A stretch of 64,000 nt of DNA from Litoditis marina (lineage: Eukaryota > Nematoda > Chromadorea > Rhabditida > Rhabditidae): NCBI GenBank assembly GCA_964036275.1, contig OZ038438.1:1-64000 (forward strand), in the 5' to 3' direction. Shown one piece after another: positions 31,731 through 44,458 of this stretch (position 1 is its first letter; the number at the start of each line of letters is the position of its first letter). Position numbers and translations under genes: made by a program. The notes under the pieces were generated by a model. The model saw only the letters and a list, made by a program, of their open reading frames with translations. It was not told the DNA's origin and made no database searches.

Positions 31731-33074
31731 TAATTTTATACACCATGTTCTACACATCGCTACATTGCTCTTAACTTTTTAAATTACCTATATTGATTAA
31801 GTTCAAAGTTACACCGTTTTGGCCTCCGCACCTCCACCAAAGTACAAAATTAGGCTTGAAACCCGTGAATTTCTAGATAATAAAACTTCTACTTAGTTAA
31901 GTTTATGTCAAGTTACTTATATTGTACTAATAAAACTAAATTACCTTGTCCAGTAATTGAAGAAAGGATCGGAAACTGATCGGAAACCAAGCTGGTGATT
32001 CTTTTCGATACGATCAACCGAAGCCTTTCACCATCACCACCCGCACTTCACATATTTCCTGAAAAAGTCAGTACCATTTAAGCGTAGTGAAAAAAATCTG
32101 ATATTCTTTATCAAACGGTTGATTTCCTTGAAGAAATCAATTACACGAATATGGGTAAAACGTTCTCTTTTTAGTCCAAAACGTATAATGCGGTCTACTG
32201 CTACACAACTGCTCAAACTATTGTTCACAAACACAGCAGAATACAATTGAGAGATCGAATGTGTTAACTGAAAACAGCCAAAATATTTGTTCCACGGAAT
32301 ACACGCTCGCTTCGCTACGTTATACAGGTTTGTGGTTTGATCGCGAAGCGCTGGTTACAGCTAAGATTTGGTGAACAATTGCAAACCTTATATTCTCGAT
32401 AAACATCTTGTTCATTAGGAACAATTGAAATAGCTGGTAAAGAAATATGAAAAAAGCTAACCTGATGGGGAGAACATAAATATTGTATAGGTAAGTATGT
32501 AGTACTTTCGAGAGATGTATGATCCGGTAATGAGAATTATAGAGGATCAAAGGTTACACCAAGATGCCACGCCTACGAGTTAATTGGGGTTTCAGTTTTG
32601 AGTAGCACACCTGGGTGAGAATATTGGAAAGGCGATAGATAATTGGGGATTTACCTTGAACCTCAATTATGTTCCAGAGGTTAGAATATGAACCAAATTA
32701 TGATGTGCGGAACATGAGAAAAAGAAAAACTGTTGACTTCAGGAAAGTACAAGTGGAGCAGATGTGCGTAGAGGTAGGCGAGCACGGAGCAGCACCAAAG
32801 CATGATCATGTAGTCTTTCTTATTAAATGGCACCAAAGTTAAATTTTTGTGTATGATCGTGAGTAGGTACTATAAGAAAAACTCAAAATCAGCAGAAAAT
32901 ATCAACAAACTCTAACGAATTACACTTTTTCGGCGTTTCAACAAAGCTAGCATCTCGGCGAATTGGTGTGTGTTGAGTAAAACGACCTACACCACCATTG
33001 GAAATGTTGGCAGTCTACGTGGAAATGTTGGCAGTTTGAACCTGGACATGGGTTAATGCATCAGATATGGGGTA

Positions 33075-33334
33075 ATCGACCACGGGAATCGAACATGGAC
33101 ATAATGTTAAAGGTGGTGGGGGGCTAAAGTATCATGGTGGCCAAAACAAGTATTTTCGAACCAAACTTTCGCGGATGATGTAATCGATCATGAGAATTAC
33201 GAATATCGATACGGAGTTAAAGGTGGTGGGGTGCTAAAGTATCATGGTGGACAAAACGAGTATTTTCGAACCAAACTTTCGCGGATGATGTAATCGATCA
33301 TGAGAATTATCGCCCACTCGATCGTCGCCCACTC
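33075..33334. mobile_element. Fragment related to the GAGTGGGCGACG element
   Basis: Two tandem copies of the GTTAAAGGTGGTGGGG..GCTAAAGTATCATGGTGGMCAAAAC segment seen inside 18458-19270, followed by a doubled CGCCCACTCGAT terminus (about 33311-33334). The left terminus is absent. Confidence 0.7.
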
Positions 33335-33487
33335 GATTCGCCTGGAGGGGGCGGTCATTCGATGAATAGAAAAGGTCCCACCAAAACATTTTTCTCATAA
33401 GTCATAAGCCCAGAACCCGCTGTGCCCTACATTTTGCCCCAAAATGCGTTCATACTTTCTTGTCGCCATTTCATGCTGCCAACACCG

Positions 33488-33645
33488 GCAGCAACAACAT
33501 TTCGGCAGCGCTGCCCAAATGCTTGGCAGCGGCAGCAGAGGAGGTCCTCGGGTACGTTGACATTTTCCGGGTCGAAGGAGGAGAATCCACAGCAGACGGA
33601 GAATCAATAGAAGAAGGAGACTGCGCGCACGACGGCGCAGAATAC
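33488..33645 (+). CDS. Internal exon of an unknown gene with acidic tail (partial)
   Basis: The frame ISAALPKCLAAAAEEVLGY... runs to a consensus donor (GAATAC|GTGAGT, 33645) with GC-rich third positions. The start is uncertain: acceptor-like CAG at about 33487 or 33509. It joins in phase with the terminal exon 34687-34782. Antisense frames over the same bases are longer but lack splice support. Confidence 0.4.
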
Positions 33646-33709
33646 GTGAGTTCGAACACGTGATAATACGTGATCCAGCGAGTGTACGTAGTATACTAGA
33701 AGAGAACTG

Positions 33710-33825
33710 AATAGCCACGTGAAGCTAGCATTCTATTAAGAAATCGTGCACTTTTTCTTTGCATGTTTCTGAGTTCTGCTGTGTTTAACATGTTTTACGT
33801 GATTTTGCATTTGACCAACAGTATA
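33710..33825. repeat. Dispersed repeat (AATCGTGCACTTTTTC...), copy 1
   Basis: About 110 bp shared with 35485-35605 (opposite orientation; GAATAG-CACGTGAAG...ATCGTGCACTTT...CTGAGTTCTGCTGTGTTTAAC...TTTTACGTGA). A shorter match is at 57745-57805. Element ends are not resolved. Confidence 0.6.
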
Positions 33826-34304
33826 GTACGAAACTGTCAGTGAATACGTGAGTTCACGTGAACCAACCACGGAACTTCGGTAGGTCAAAGAAGAAAAAAG
33901 TAGCGCTATCTTGGATTGAAGCTCGGTTCGGGGGCATAACCGTGAATAGAATGAGCGTGGTCTATCGGAAGTCACATCGCTCCGAAGTAATTGCAAATTT
34001 GGGTACAGTCGTGAAAATTCAGGGTTGGAGCTCACTTTTCAACGTGAGTCTGACGTTTTATTCACTATCAACGTCGAAGTTTAACGCGACGTTAACAGCA
34101 AATAAAACATTAGTATACATTAAGTTGGCGTTAACATCGGCGTGAATAGATACGATTTTCATGATTTCTACACTACTAACGGCAGCGTTAAGCATCTACG
34201 TAAAAAGGATGAATGCATTCCCACTGAGATCCACTGGCATCGTGCCAAGATTTTCGGATGACTATTTCTTAGCGCAGACGTAGCGTTCTGGAGACATTTT
34301 CATT

Positions 34305-34539
34305 TATAGTTCCCACCATTCCTACTGAGACTCCTACAGTAACCTTACAGACTTTCCAAAGGCTGTTATGAAGCTGAAAATGTAGTTCATAGAAAAAGCT
34401 CTCGTATATTTACTCTACCTGAGGAGGAGAATGAGGTACGAAAATCCTCAACTTCTCCGATCAAAAGTGAGCGAGCAAAACGTCTTGGAAGTTTTGAAAT
34501 CCTACTGTAGGAGTCTCAGTAGGAATGGAAAAGACTATA
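34305..34539. mobile_element. ATTCCTACTGAGACTCCTACAGTA MITE, copy 1
   Basis: Ends TATAGTTCC...ATTCCTACTGAGACTCCTACAGTA and inverse. It lies in the intron between 33645 and 34687. Other copies: 46763-46997, 49011-49234, 59783-59977, and an end fragment at about 58313-58350. Confidence 0.8.
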
Positions 34540-34686
34540 CATGTTGTTATGAAACTGAACTAACAGATATTTGCAGTTTGTTTTTTGAAAAAAAGTGGTG
34601 AAAAATGCTTGGAATATTCATTGCAACGCTGACCAAGTCTCAGTTGGAATGACCGCAACTATAACTTTATATGCCATAAATTCCAG

Positions 34687-34782
34687 GTGTTCACCGAAGA
34701 CGATTCTACGGATGAAAATTCGATAGAAGATCAAAAGAGAAGACCAACAAGAAATACCGAATGCGAAACAAATTGTGAATAG
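34687..34782 (+). CDS. Terminal exon, acidic C-terminus (partial gene)
   Basis: TTCCAG acceptor, 31 codons (VFTEDDSTDENSIEDQKRR... ending ECETNCE) and TAG. Phase agrees with exon 33488-33645. The upstream part of the gene is not recognised; the product may be larger. Confidence 0.42.
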   Translation: MFTEDDSTDENSIEDQKRRPTRNTECETNCE

Positions 34783-36018
34783 ATGTTATATGATAAGAAG
34801 AGCTACCAATAATAATGAATATATTTAGAAATGTGTTTATGTTTATTGAACTTGTTCTGAGTTGATATCCGTATTTAGCCAAGTTGACTATGAATCGGAA
34901 TCGGTTTCACCTATAAACATCATTTGGTCATGGGTAGTTTTTCTTTCTTAAAAGAAACTAAGATAGTTCACAGCGGAAATAAAGAGAACAGAACACCGAA
35001 ATTGGAACCAATCCAATAGGTGTTGAAAAACGTTATGCGTGACACAAACTACACACATGCACATAGACATGATAGTAAGTAATATCTCCGAGCTATACAT
35101 TAGAAATAAACTATTCGGTGTAATGGTCGACCAATGAAACTCGGTTCTGCTTCATGTTGCAGTACAACTGTAAGTGAAAACTGCAAGAAACAAAACAACT
35201 TGAACCTAATTGGGCAAACGTCTTGCGCAATTGGCAATTCGTCATAAAACTTGTACTAAAAACAATTGATACATTAGCACTTTAATTAAGAGCAAATATT
35301 GTCGCACAAAACACACTAATATCACGTTTTATCGCTGTATTTGCAACATTTTTACACTAACACTAACTGTTCACAGCAAAGATATTATTTGAAAAGTATA
35401 AAAGAGCCAACGAATGAAGAAAGCGTTTTCGGACAAAAATGCAATTCTGGCTTTATTTCTGTGCATTTTCGTTGGAAACTATTGGAGAATTCAGAAAGGT
35501 GCAATTGCATCGTCACGTAAAACAAGTTAAACACAGCAGAACTCAGATACGTGCAATGACAAAGTGCACGATTCCTCATTTAGAATGGTAACTTCACGTG
35601 ACTATTCAATTTACTATAGTATAAAGTACGTGTCCAGATTCCCAGACAAGTGTTTTCGACTGTTCTCCCATTTCCATTTGTTGTTTGTTCCTTGTTTGGC
35701 GGCAAATTCTCCATTTCAAAAAAGGTGCACGATTTCCTCATTTTTTGTGTGCTTTGCCCCGCGTCGACTTTTAAGTAAGAGTGCATCCTAATTGCACAAC
35801 TATCATTACTTGGGATAATTTCATTTCGAATTTTCGATCGATCTCGAGTGGTATTTTAAATCTGTTCAATTTGCTTACTCGTAGGTATCGATTGAGAAGG
35901 TTACTGTAGAAGGTTGTAAGTGAATGGAACTTAACTATACCTAACTGATCCATCCACAATATAGCATGCTCAGAAATAGGAACTCGTGATAATTACATTC
36001 TTAGGCTTGTATTTTCAG
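34783..36018. other. Intergenic, with dispersed repeat copy 2
   Basis: No exon supported. 35485-35605 is the inverse copy of the repeat at 33710-33825; 35720-35745 (GTGCACGATTTCC) is a short further match. Confidence 0.5.
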
Positions 36019-39000
36019 CAAAGTTCGGGAGAGGAGGAATATTCACGCAAGTCCTGGTTCGCCGAGCAGAGAGTTTTCAAACTCCCATGTTTCTTCTGAC
36101 GCGTATGCGCAGTCACCATGCATAGGAATTTCGTGACCAGGGTTAAATCCGCAGTGAACCCGTAGTAAGGCGAACCCGTGGTAGATCCGCAGTAAACGTG
36201 CAGTAANNNNNNNNNNNNNNNNNNNNNNNNNNNNNNNNNNNNNNNNNNNNNNNNNNNNNNNNNNNNNNNNNNNNNNNNNNNNNNNNNNNNNNNNNNNNNN
36301 NNNNNNNNNNNNNNNNNNNNNNNNNNNNNNNNNNNNNNNNNNNNNNNNNNNNNNNNNNNNNNNNNNNNNNNNNNNNNNNNNNNNNNNNNNNNNNNNNNNN
36401 NNNNNNTATAGGGCGGCTTGTAAGCTGCGGTTCATTCAGAAGAAGACAAATGGTGAGTTGATGCGTTGAGAATAGTCCTTCGTCATTGAAAAGCCTCGAA
36501 TATTGCCATTTTCAGTTCATCTTGTTGATATCTGGAACATGATAGATTCGTTCCGAGAAAATGGCCTCAACGCATTGCCAGTTCACAATCAGGTAAAACC
36601 ATTACAAATATATGCAAAGATGGATTAAACATTGTTTTGTTGGTCTTTTCCAAATCGGCTATTGCACTGCCACTTGATTACAACCAGACAGGAGTAAGGT
36701 AATAAGCATAATGAATACTATTTGTTTTACACGTATTTAATTGGGAAAACGTACAGAGCTTGCATCCTGTCAATAGTGCTACAATCTATCATCTATGCTC
36801 GGCTCAGTAAGGCGTTTTCTTCCTTGAATTGAGAAACTTTACAGGTGAAAACATCGCGCTTGGAGCTTCTGCTTACCACAATATTTCACAATCTGAACAA
36901 GCGGTTGATTTCTTCTCAGCATATTGATACGGATAAATCAATATCGCTACTTCTGAGCTTTCTACTGGGAGCCTACGATAGGTGAGACTGGTTCATAGAA
37001 AACGAAATTATGAACCTGCGAGTTTTCAGTCCCGGGCAGCGTGTTGGAATCTGTGACGAAGGAAAGTGAACGAGATTTGTAAACTGAACAATCATGAACT
37101 CTAATTGGAGACACAAACCTTTAAAAATAACTATTTTTATCAGTCTCAAAAGGGCTACAATATAATTTTCATCGTTTTGAGGTGTAAACTGGTTAACAGT
37201 GTCGAGCGTTTTCGAAAATTCCGGTTTTCCTGTTGGATAGTCATTTTTTTCCCGATTTAACCAAACGAGAGGTCGCAAATTGTGCAACATCAACTTTCTC
37301 TCATTCATTGCAGACAGCAGACGGGTCGGTTAACTGTGTTCTCGATAAAAGTCGCTCTGGCCACCATATGTGCTGGGAAATTGGTCGATAAGTTGAGATG
37401 TGGGTGCGACATGTCCGGCACAAACTGTGTTGGAACTAAATTTCGAAATAACTCGGTTCTAAGTTAGGTCTCTTCACTGGTTTCTTCTCTTCTCAGCTTC
37501 GAGAAACGAGGTTAGGCGGCATGAGCAAAAGGAGAGTTCCATGACTTCACACCTATGCTCTAGAGTTCATGTTCAGAATAGTTCTACTTGTACGGAAAAC
37601 CCGAAATTTTACAGAAAAAGATCAAAGAATAGACAACAATAGAGCATAATTGTAAACATCGCAAGACCACAAGACATGTTCGTAGTGTGCATTCAAGTGA
37701 AACTAGACTGAAGCCCTCCACATGAGTCTCGAGTACTTGCAGATATGTTCTCGCAGATCTCCGACAATTCCGGTTTCATGGATTGGGATCGTTTCACGGA
37801 TTTCATGCAACAAGTACTAGCTTTGACGACGTCGGTGTTCGAGGCACCCACCTTCGGTTTCTCCGAAGCTGCCGTCACTCAATGCTTTCAGAAGGTAATC
37901 TTCTAAACATTCAGCGCTTTCTCACACCTTTTTCGAATCAACATTGGGTTCAGACTGAAACTTGTCTTTCAGGTTCAGACTGAAACTTGTCACACAACCA
38001 TATGAACAATGGACCACCACTCTTGAAACACCCTATGCTTGTTTTGTTGTTCAATGTACTACAGCCAATCACATAAGTCATTCCCCAATGGTACAGTGGG
38101 CAACGATTACCGTTCAATCTGCTATGCTTCTCCTGTTTCCGGACGACACTACCACATATTCTGAATGAACGCAACTGATTTAGGAACAGCGAGTGACTCT
38201 GAACATGTTCCTAGACGTCATGATGTCCGATCCGTGCCCGCCCTCCTTCATGTGGCTCCCGCTTCTGCACAGAATGGCCGCCGTGGAACACGTGTATCAC
38301 CCGGTGGTCTGTAATGCTTGTCAGGTGGGACTAACCACGCGCCACACTTCATATAGTAGTCAGCGTTCAGAGTGCTCACATTACTATCGAGACAGAAAAA
38401 CGTCTACCTCAAATTTATCTCCGAAAATCAGTTGAAAAAATGACGCAGTCGGACTCGAAACTCACAGCAAAAATTAGGAAAAATGTGAAACTCGTCAAAC
38501 TCGAAATGGTGTTGACTCGGTCGACAACCCTGTTAATCTACGTACACAGAAAAGCTCGAAACACTTGAACGCTGTGGGATCATACTACACTGAGCGGTCC
38601 CAATAGTGGTCGGATGTAAATAATTAAATCGTTGGCTAAGTTGTTGGATTCGTACAGGACAATGCAAAATCATGATCATTCAATACAGCTGGTATTCTTC
38701 TCGCAACACCTTTGCATTTCGTAGTTTTGCGTTATTACTCATGGTTGTCCCCTTTTGGTTTCAGGTCAAAATAAAAGGTTCCCTGGAACTATGTTCTCAA
38801 ATTAGTTGAGTCAAGGAGAGTTTTAAACAAGCATGTGACGTGGTTAGAAATTTACTCCAACAGAGAGCGAACGAAAATCTCCTTAATGAACATTATATAT
38901 ATATTTATATATATTTATTTATAATCATCACATTATGTTTGAGGTGAGATCGTTTACTGGTTTCCGCTACAAATGTCAGAGATGCTCCAACTATCAGCTG

Positions 39001-42000
39001 TGTCAAAACTGTTTCTGGAGAGGTCGAACTAGTCAAAATCATTCAAATGAACACGAAATGAAGGAATACAGTAATTATGTGAGTTTCAGCAAGGTCACGT
39101 ACGACTAATGGCTCAATCGGACTTACCACACAACTTTTTCATCAGTTTTTTTGTAGTTTGATCTCGCCTCATGCCAAAAGCTAAGCATAGCAACTGTAAA
39201 ACCACAGGATCGAACTACGGACGCTGGGGGAGAATCCAGCATACACGGGGTACAGACAAGCTTTGGTTGGAGATAGCGAATCCTATATATACTCAGTTTC
39301 ACCAATTGATGTCCTTTTACAGTAATCTGTCGAAAGACTTTTTAAAATGAATAGTTCATTATTTTGGTTTCTAACTCTGAGAGTTTGTAGTAGGTAATAA
39401 AGGTACAGAAGATCCTACACAAATTTTGAGAAAATCCAAAACCGCCAAGAGACCAAACTTTGCTTGGAAATGTGAGCAGATTACTGTAGAAGGTTATAGG
39501 TGGAACGAATATACAATATGCATTGCTGACAGTGTTACAACAGCAATATTACGTTGGTTAGAATGCAGTCATTTTCACCTATACAGATGTTTCACAATTA
39601 AAAAAAAGTCGTAAAAAAAAGTCCACACTGTCAATCAAGACGCAGTATCAGCGTAATGTAACTTGTTTGATACAAGCTATTCTTTTTGGCAAGTTCTTAG
39701 TTTACCCCGATTTTCGTTATTTGTTCACGATAGTATTATGAAGAGAAGTTACTAAGTGAATGATATATGAAGAATACGGTCGCTTGTGACCCGATCAATG
39801 GTTAAGTCGTGCGGTTGACTAACTACCCGACTCCCTGTGGAATCAGTCATTTTTGTAGTGTTTTCAAAGTTCCGAACCATTCATTCCGTTACAGAAGTCT
39901 CCAACGAAGCAGCTCGCTCATTCTATTCACAAGTCCCTGCAATGTATACCCTCCTCCCTTCCCAAGGCTCACACTGTTTTCACTGAGAAACCCCAGAGAC
40001 CGCTCGAACTGCAGAACATTGTACCAGCCACACCAACCACACTCAGGTAACATTGAGAAGATGCCAGCGAATGCGGCTTCTGTAATTCACCATGCATACA
40101 ACATAAGTCGCAACAAGTTGATCTCATATCAGAATATTGTAGTTTTTTTTCACAACAAGAACAATGGGATAAAACAGAATGGAAAAGTCTCAGTATGTTG
40201 CAAATGTCAAAATATGGATGTGTGTAGTTATCCTCCTGAATATTTGGAACGAATTATAAGCTGAGAATCTTAAGACGCCATCCCCCGGACCCCTCCCCCG
40301 AATGGCCCCAGTCGCCCCTTCTTCTACCCGGACAAATATCGATTGGAGGGGCTATGGACGATGAACATAAGCTGATCGCCAGATACGCTGCCAAACTGAG
40401 TGGCAGAGCGGACGTGAGTCCCACCAAACCTCCAATGAGGGGCCAAACTTCCACCAGTTACGTGACAGTGGACTGACAGCCGAGACAGACTTGAGTTGCA
40501 GCTGACACATCATTTCCAGAAAAGGAAAACATTTTGCAATTGAGCACCGCGAACTGTATCTTAGATAAACAAAAAAAATCAAATTCGTTCACGCAGATCA
40601 TTTTTGAGTTCCAGTCTCCCGTAAAAGTTGGTTTGATCAAAAAAATATGCCTAGATTATTAGGAAAGCTGAGAAAAGAGATGATTCGCTGTTTCAGTATC
40701 CATTGAACTCGCTGCCAAACGGCCGGCAACACAATCTGGTCCTCGATGAGAGAGGGCTGATAGCACAGCTGGAGGAGGAGAATGCGGAGATGGTGCGAGA
40801 AATGGCTCGACTGGAAAGTCAGGTAGTCTTCAAATTGAGTCAGAACTACATGCAGTCATACTCTATCTCTCTATGTCAAGGTTCCATTACGTAACTATAA
40901 TGTGTTTATCTCTATCCCCCCCCCCCTTTTCCTTCGGTCATCTATGATTTCCAGAATTGCGGAGAGGACGGACAACTGAATGGCATGCGTGACAAACAGG
41001 CTCACATGGAAGAGAAGATGTTCATCATGCAACAGAAAAGACGAGACCTCATGATGCAACTCGAGCAACTCATGACGCAGCTCAACGTTAGTTACTCAAG
41101 TATCCAAAAACCGAAAAGGATACTAATATATGAACTTGAATCATGACAAAATTCCACCACTAGCAACAGTACTATTGTGCTGCTCCCCAGGCGAGGCGAG
41201 GCAGTCGCCGACGGTTAACCGGTCAGTTTTCAGACAAATAACGGCCATTTTTCATCTATGCACCATTGAAACGCGAAGGAGACATAAACCGAACGCTAAC
41301 CTATTTCCAGGCGCCTGGAACCACTCCTCACCCTGTGATGACCTCGAGTCAGCTGCCTGAGTCTCTGTCAGGTGTGGGGTCGAAGGTAACGAGCGCATTC
41401 CGTTCTGGAAGTCTACCGGCAACCACCCTACAGGTCTGCTTTGCAACCTGTTCCAAAAAGACCTTTTTCTTCGAAGTTGAATGCAAATATGATTCGTTTC
41501 TAGTCATCGCTCAAGTAAAGTCGAACTTATACTGTTTATCTCATTCTGTGGTGTTAGTATTGTGGTTGGTATCAACGCCTCGCATACGTTCGAGCGAGTT
41601 CCCAGTCACTTTAGTTGTTGATCAGCTCTCATCAGCTCCGGCTGCTGGGTCAACTTGAAAAAGTGCACGTAGTCAGCGTGCACATCTTTTGAATATCCGT
41701 AGTCGTAACCTGGCAGCTGTTGACAGTATATTCATGTTTCAGGCCGATTTGCTGAGCGCAGCTGACCAGATCACGAACAACATGACTGATTGGTACGAGA
41801 ACTGGATCAAGGTTCGTTTTTGTGCAGAATGAGTGCAGTTCACGCCTTCCGTAACCATTCACTGTCAGACCCACAGAACTTCCAGAGGTCTACGACCACC
41901 TTTTATCTATTTTTCACTCGTTTCAACCATTCTAAATAACGTTATGTATCATTTGAGTAACTGACTACGTAAGCTATAACAAGGCCTCTGACCCAAACGA

Positions 42001-42428
42001 AACTAAAACTGTTTGTTGATGGGTTAAAATGATCTGAAAACGATAGAGAAACGACTAAAGGAGGTATTACTCAATTAAGAAACTGTCCTCGATTCAAATC
42101 ATTCAATTCTTGTAAGTATGATATTCAGATTTCTCTGCTGGCGGTTAACTGCAGGTCATTGACACTGATTGAACACAAAACACTTTTCCGAACTCCTCAA
42201 TTGAGGCCATTTTAACCCAGCCATACCTTTGTTCATTGATTTTCCAACCAACTTTCAGCCTATCATTCTGAGAAATGTGACATCGCTCGAACAGAAGCCA
42301 TCTGAATGTTTCACCTTTTTCAAACCAACATTTGTTGTACTATATGTTTTTCATTGCAGCTCAAGTGGAGGAAGAAGTCATTAGTAATGGACACTATCGA
42401 CAACCCCTGTAGCTATCTACCCCTCTAG
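36019..42428 (+). CDS. dyb-1: Dystrobrevin, 5' end lost in assembly gap
   Basis: Dystrobrevin binds dystrophin and syntrophin in the muscle and synaptic dystrophin complex. Exons: possible 36019-about 36090 (uncertain), then 36407-36452, 36516-36592, 36845-36981, 37314-37399, 37743-37894, 38184-38324, 38944-39078, 39895-40046, 40275-40413, 40697-40822, 40955-41086, 41311-41433, 41743-41811, 42360-42428 (TAG), 527 codons after the gap, all junctions in phase. Domains: the EF-hand region ([57 protein letters not shown]), a ZZ zinc finger (CNAC, then [12 protein letters not shown] and [11 protein letters not shown]), the conserved [12 protein letters not shown] helix, two heptad coils ([38 protein letters not shown]) that bind dystrophin, and the tail helix [14 protein letters not shown] short ARRG exon at 41191 is possible but out of phase. 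The symbol follows the C. elegans orthologue. Confidence 0.93.
36123..36406. other. ACTGC-type repeat running into assembly gap
   Basis: 36123-36206 is GTAGTA/CCGCAGTAAA-rich DNA like the element at 666-803; 36207-36406 is 200 N. Coding sequence resumes at the first base after the gap. The gap length is probably a placeholder. Confidence 0.75.
39152..39222. repeat. Short GTAGTTTGATC inverted repeat
   Basis: TTTTTGTAGTTTGATCTC...GGATCGAACTACGG over about 70 bp in a dystrobrevin intron. The same arrangement is at 19755-19818 in the LRR gene, and many single GTAGTTTGA motifs occur in LRR introns. Confidence 0.6.
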
Positions 42429-43627
42429 GTTGCTCAATTCGCTTCTCATTGTCTTACGATCTCACTTAGCAATCAGGAATTCGTTTGTTGTATTTTTTAT
42501 CCTGTCCTGTTTTCTGTTTTTTTTCTTGTGTTTCAACTTTCTAATAGAGCGCACCCCCTTAATATCCCACAGACACAAAAGGAGCCCGGAACAGTTTGAG
42601 AGTATGATACATTAAACTACAATAGCATATGGAGGTAGAATGTCTGTGCCCAACTAGTCACGCGTGTATGCTCCAATACTCTTCATTGAATTCATGAAAA
42701 CTGGAATATACGGGATTTGAATTTGTTAACTTTCGTTTCTCCCAGAAATCTCATTTTCACTGCCAAATTCCGTTGGATGTTCGTTGTTTTGTAGTATACC
42801 TGTTAAAGAAGCACTTGATATAATTGTTCACACAAAAGAAGCGTTGAGGTTCATCAATACAGTAATGATGGTCTAAATAAATCTGATTATGGTGTTATTT
42901 GAGAACCATCCACTTTTTGTCCTGTTGTTCCTACTAATATACTCGGAGCTGGGTGATTGCTACGGGTGTCGGTAGATCAAAGGACCACTATCGATTGGCT
43001 CTCTCCGAACGCAAAGTACGACTGAACACTGAAGGTGAACGATCAACACCTGTGTGAAAACGTCGAATATTCATCATAATCTCGACATCTCCCGAGCGCA
43101 GTCTATCAATCTATTGTTTGTGAACGAAGGAATGAGTAATACATACCGTGTATTGTGCGATTTGGGTGCCGACCAAATGCGATTATATCGATTATTCCAG
43201 TCTAGTTCAATAATCCCGTGTTTGCTTTTATCATTCTATTGTCCTTCCTCCGTTCCCGACGAAAAAAAGTTGTTCCAAATTATTGCTTGATGCGTGTTTT
43301 CACAAAATATCGGTTCAATAGCATTGTAATTTTTGCATGCACCCACGTTGAACAGTTCTTTGGATGAACAGATAACTCATACTGGAGTCAATGACAGTTT
43401 CGTTCATACAATTCTCACAACATTCATCATCTTCGTATTAAAAGAAACCGTTCGAGGGTGAATTGCACACACATTACCTGTTCGGAGAAAGTTTGTTCAC
43501 CTCGAAATGCCGGGATTCTTTATTCAAAACCCTGCTTTCTTGGTTTTCGCGATTATTCGACTGACTATTAACAATGTTATCGAAGCCCAAAGGTTCAAAG
43601 AAAATCATCTGAAACATTGTGCATCAC
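42429..43627. other. Dystrobrevin 3' flank
   Basis: No further exon seen. An AATAAA signal occurs at about 42875. The remaining frames are short and AT-rich. Confidence 0.5.
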
Positions 43628-43691
43628 TCAAGAAGTTCTCTGTGCACAAAATGAAATACTCAGGTTGTTTTTATCAATTCCTTTCATCTGT

Positions 43692-44011
43692 GTTGTTGGT
43701 ACGTAGATAGTATCACGGCCATATTTATGTCTTGTCTCACTGTCTCTCTTCGCTTGGACATCTTCAAACTTGGTCGCCAACATTCTTTCAATCTTTTTTT
43801 TCGACCGGAACCATATTACGACAGTAGTGAAGTCTCCATTCTGCTCGTGCGGCTCATATAGTAGTCTAAACCCTGAATAATCAGAAGGAATCGTGACTGA
43901 TAAGGACATATATGACTCATTGCTGTTTTGGGTTACCAGTTCAAGCACCGGTTGAGGTTTGCTGAACTGTATTTCGATAATCTCATACAACTGTATGCTT
44001 CGTTTTACCAT
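43692..44011 (-). CDS. Candidate exon, unknown protein
   Basis: A minus-strand frame starts at ATG 44011 directly after a TTTACAG acceptor and is open for over 100 codons (SVTIPSDYSGFRLLYEP..., FTTVVIWFRSKKKIERML) to a GTACCA donor-like site at about 43692; unspliced, the frame continues to 43628. The composition looks coding. I recognise no family and see no partner exons. Confidence 0.35.
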
Positions 44012-44458
44012 CTGTAAATCCTGAGAAATGGTTACTTCAACGGTGCGGAGAAGCGAAACGTTTCTTTTTCTCTATTGGTTTAAGATTATCAACCTAGGAA
44101 TAATAGTTTCTCTGACAGCTACCGTTCACTTTCTCGAACACAGCAAAAGTTCGGTGTACTTTTGTCTCAGGCTATTACAGTTTTTGCCATTTCCATGCTT
44201 TCAACTTCACAAACTTCATTTTTCTACTGTTAATTTGACTTTTTCATCTTTCTCAAAACACAATTATTATTCCATATTTTGACATAATACATTTTTAATG
44301 TCGTAGAAAGGGTGTTCATCAGGTGAAGCTCATCTCCGTAACGTGAAGCGCCAGCTATATTATAGTTTGATCCCCGTGCTTTAGTATTACTCGAAGGTTG
44401 ATGTACTTTTGATAAGACGTCTCAAGTTTGCTCAGTTTGAACATATTTTTCAGTGTTT

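Noticed and set aside
36043..36435. 130-codon minus-strand frame
   Set aside because: It is open only because 200 N bases count as non-stop; the plus strand here is dystrobrevin.
38880..38945. Odd acceptor TTTGAG at dystrobrevin exon 38944
   Set aside because: It still has the AG; phase and ZZ-domain sequence support it, so it is only a weak acceptor.
41191..41222. Extra ARRG exon in dystrobrevin
   Set aside because: It has fair splice sites but would break the phase between the flanking exons, which join cleanly without it.
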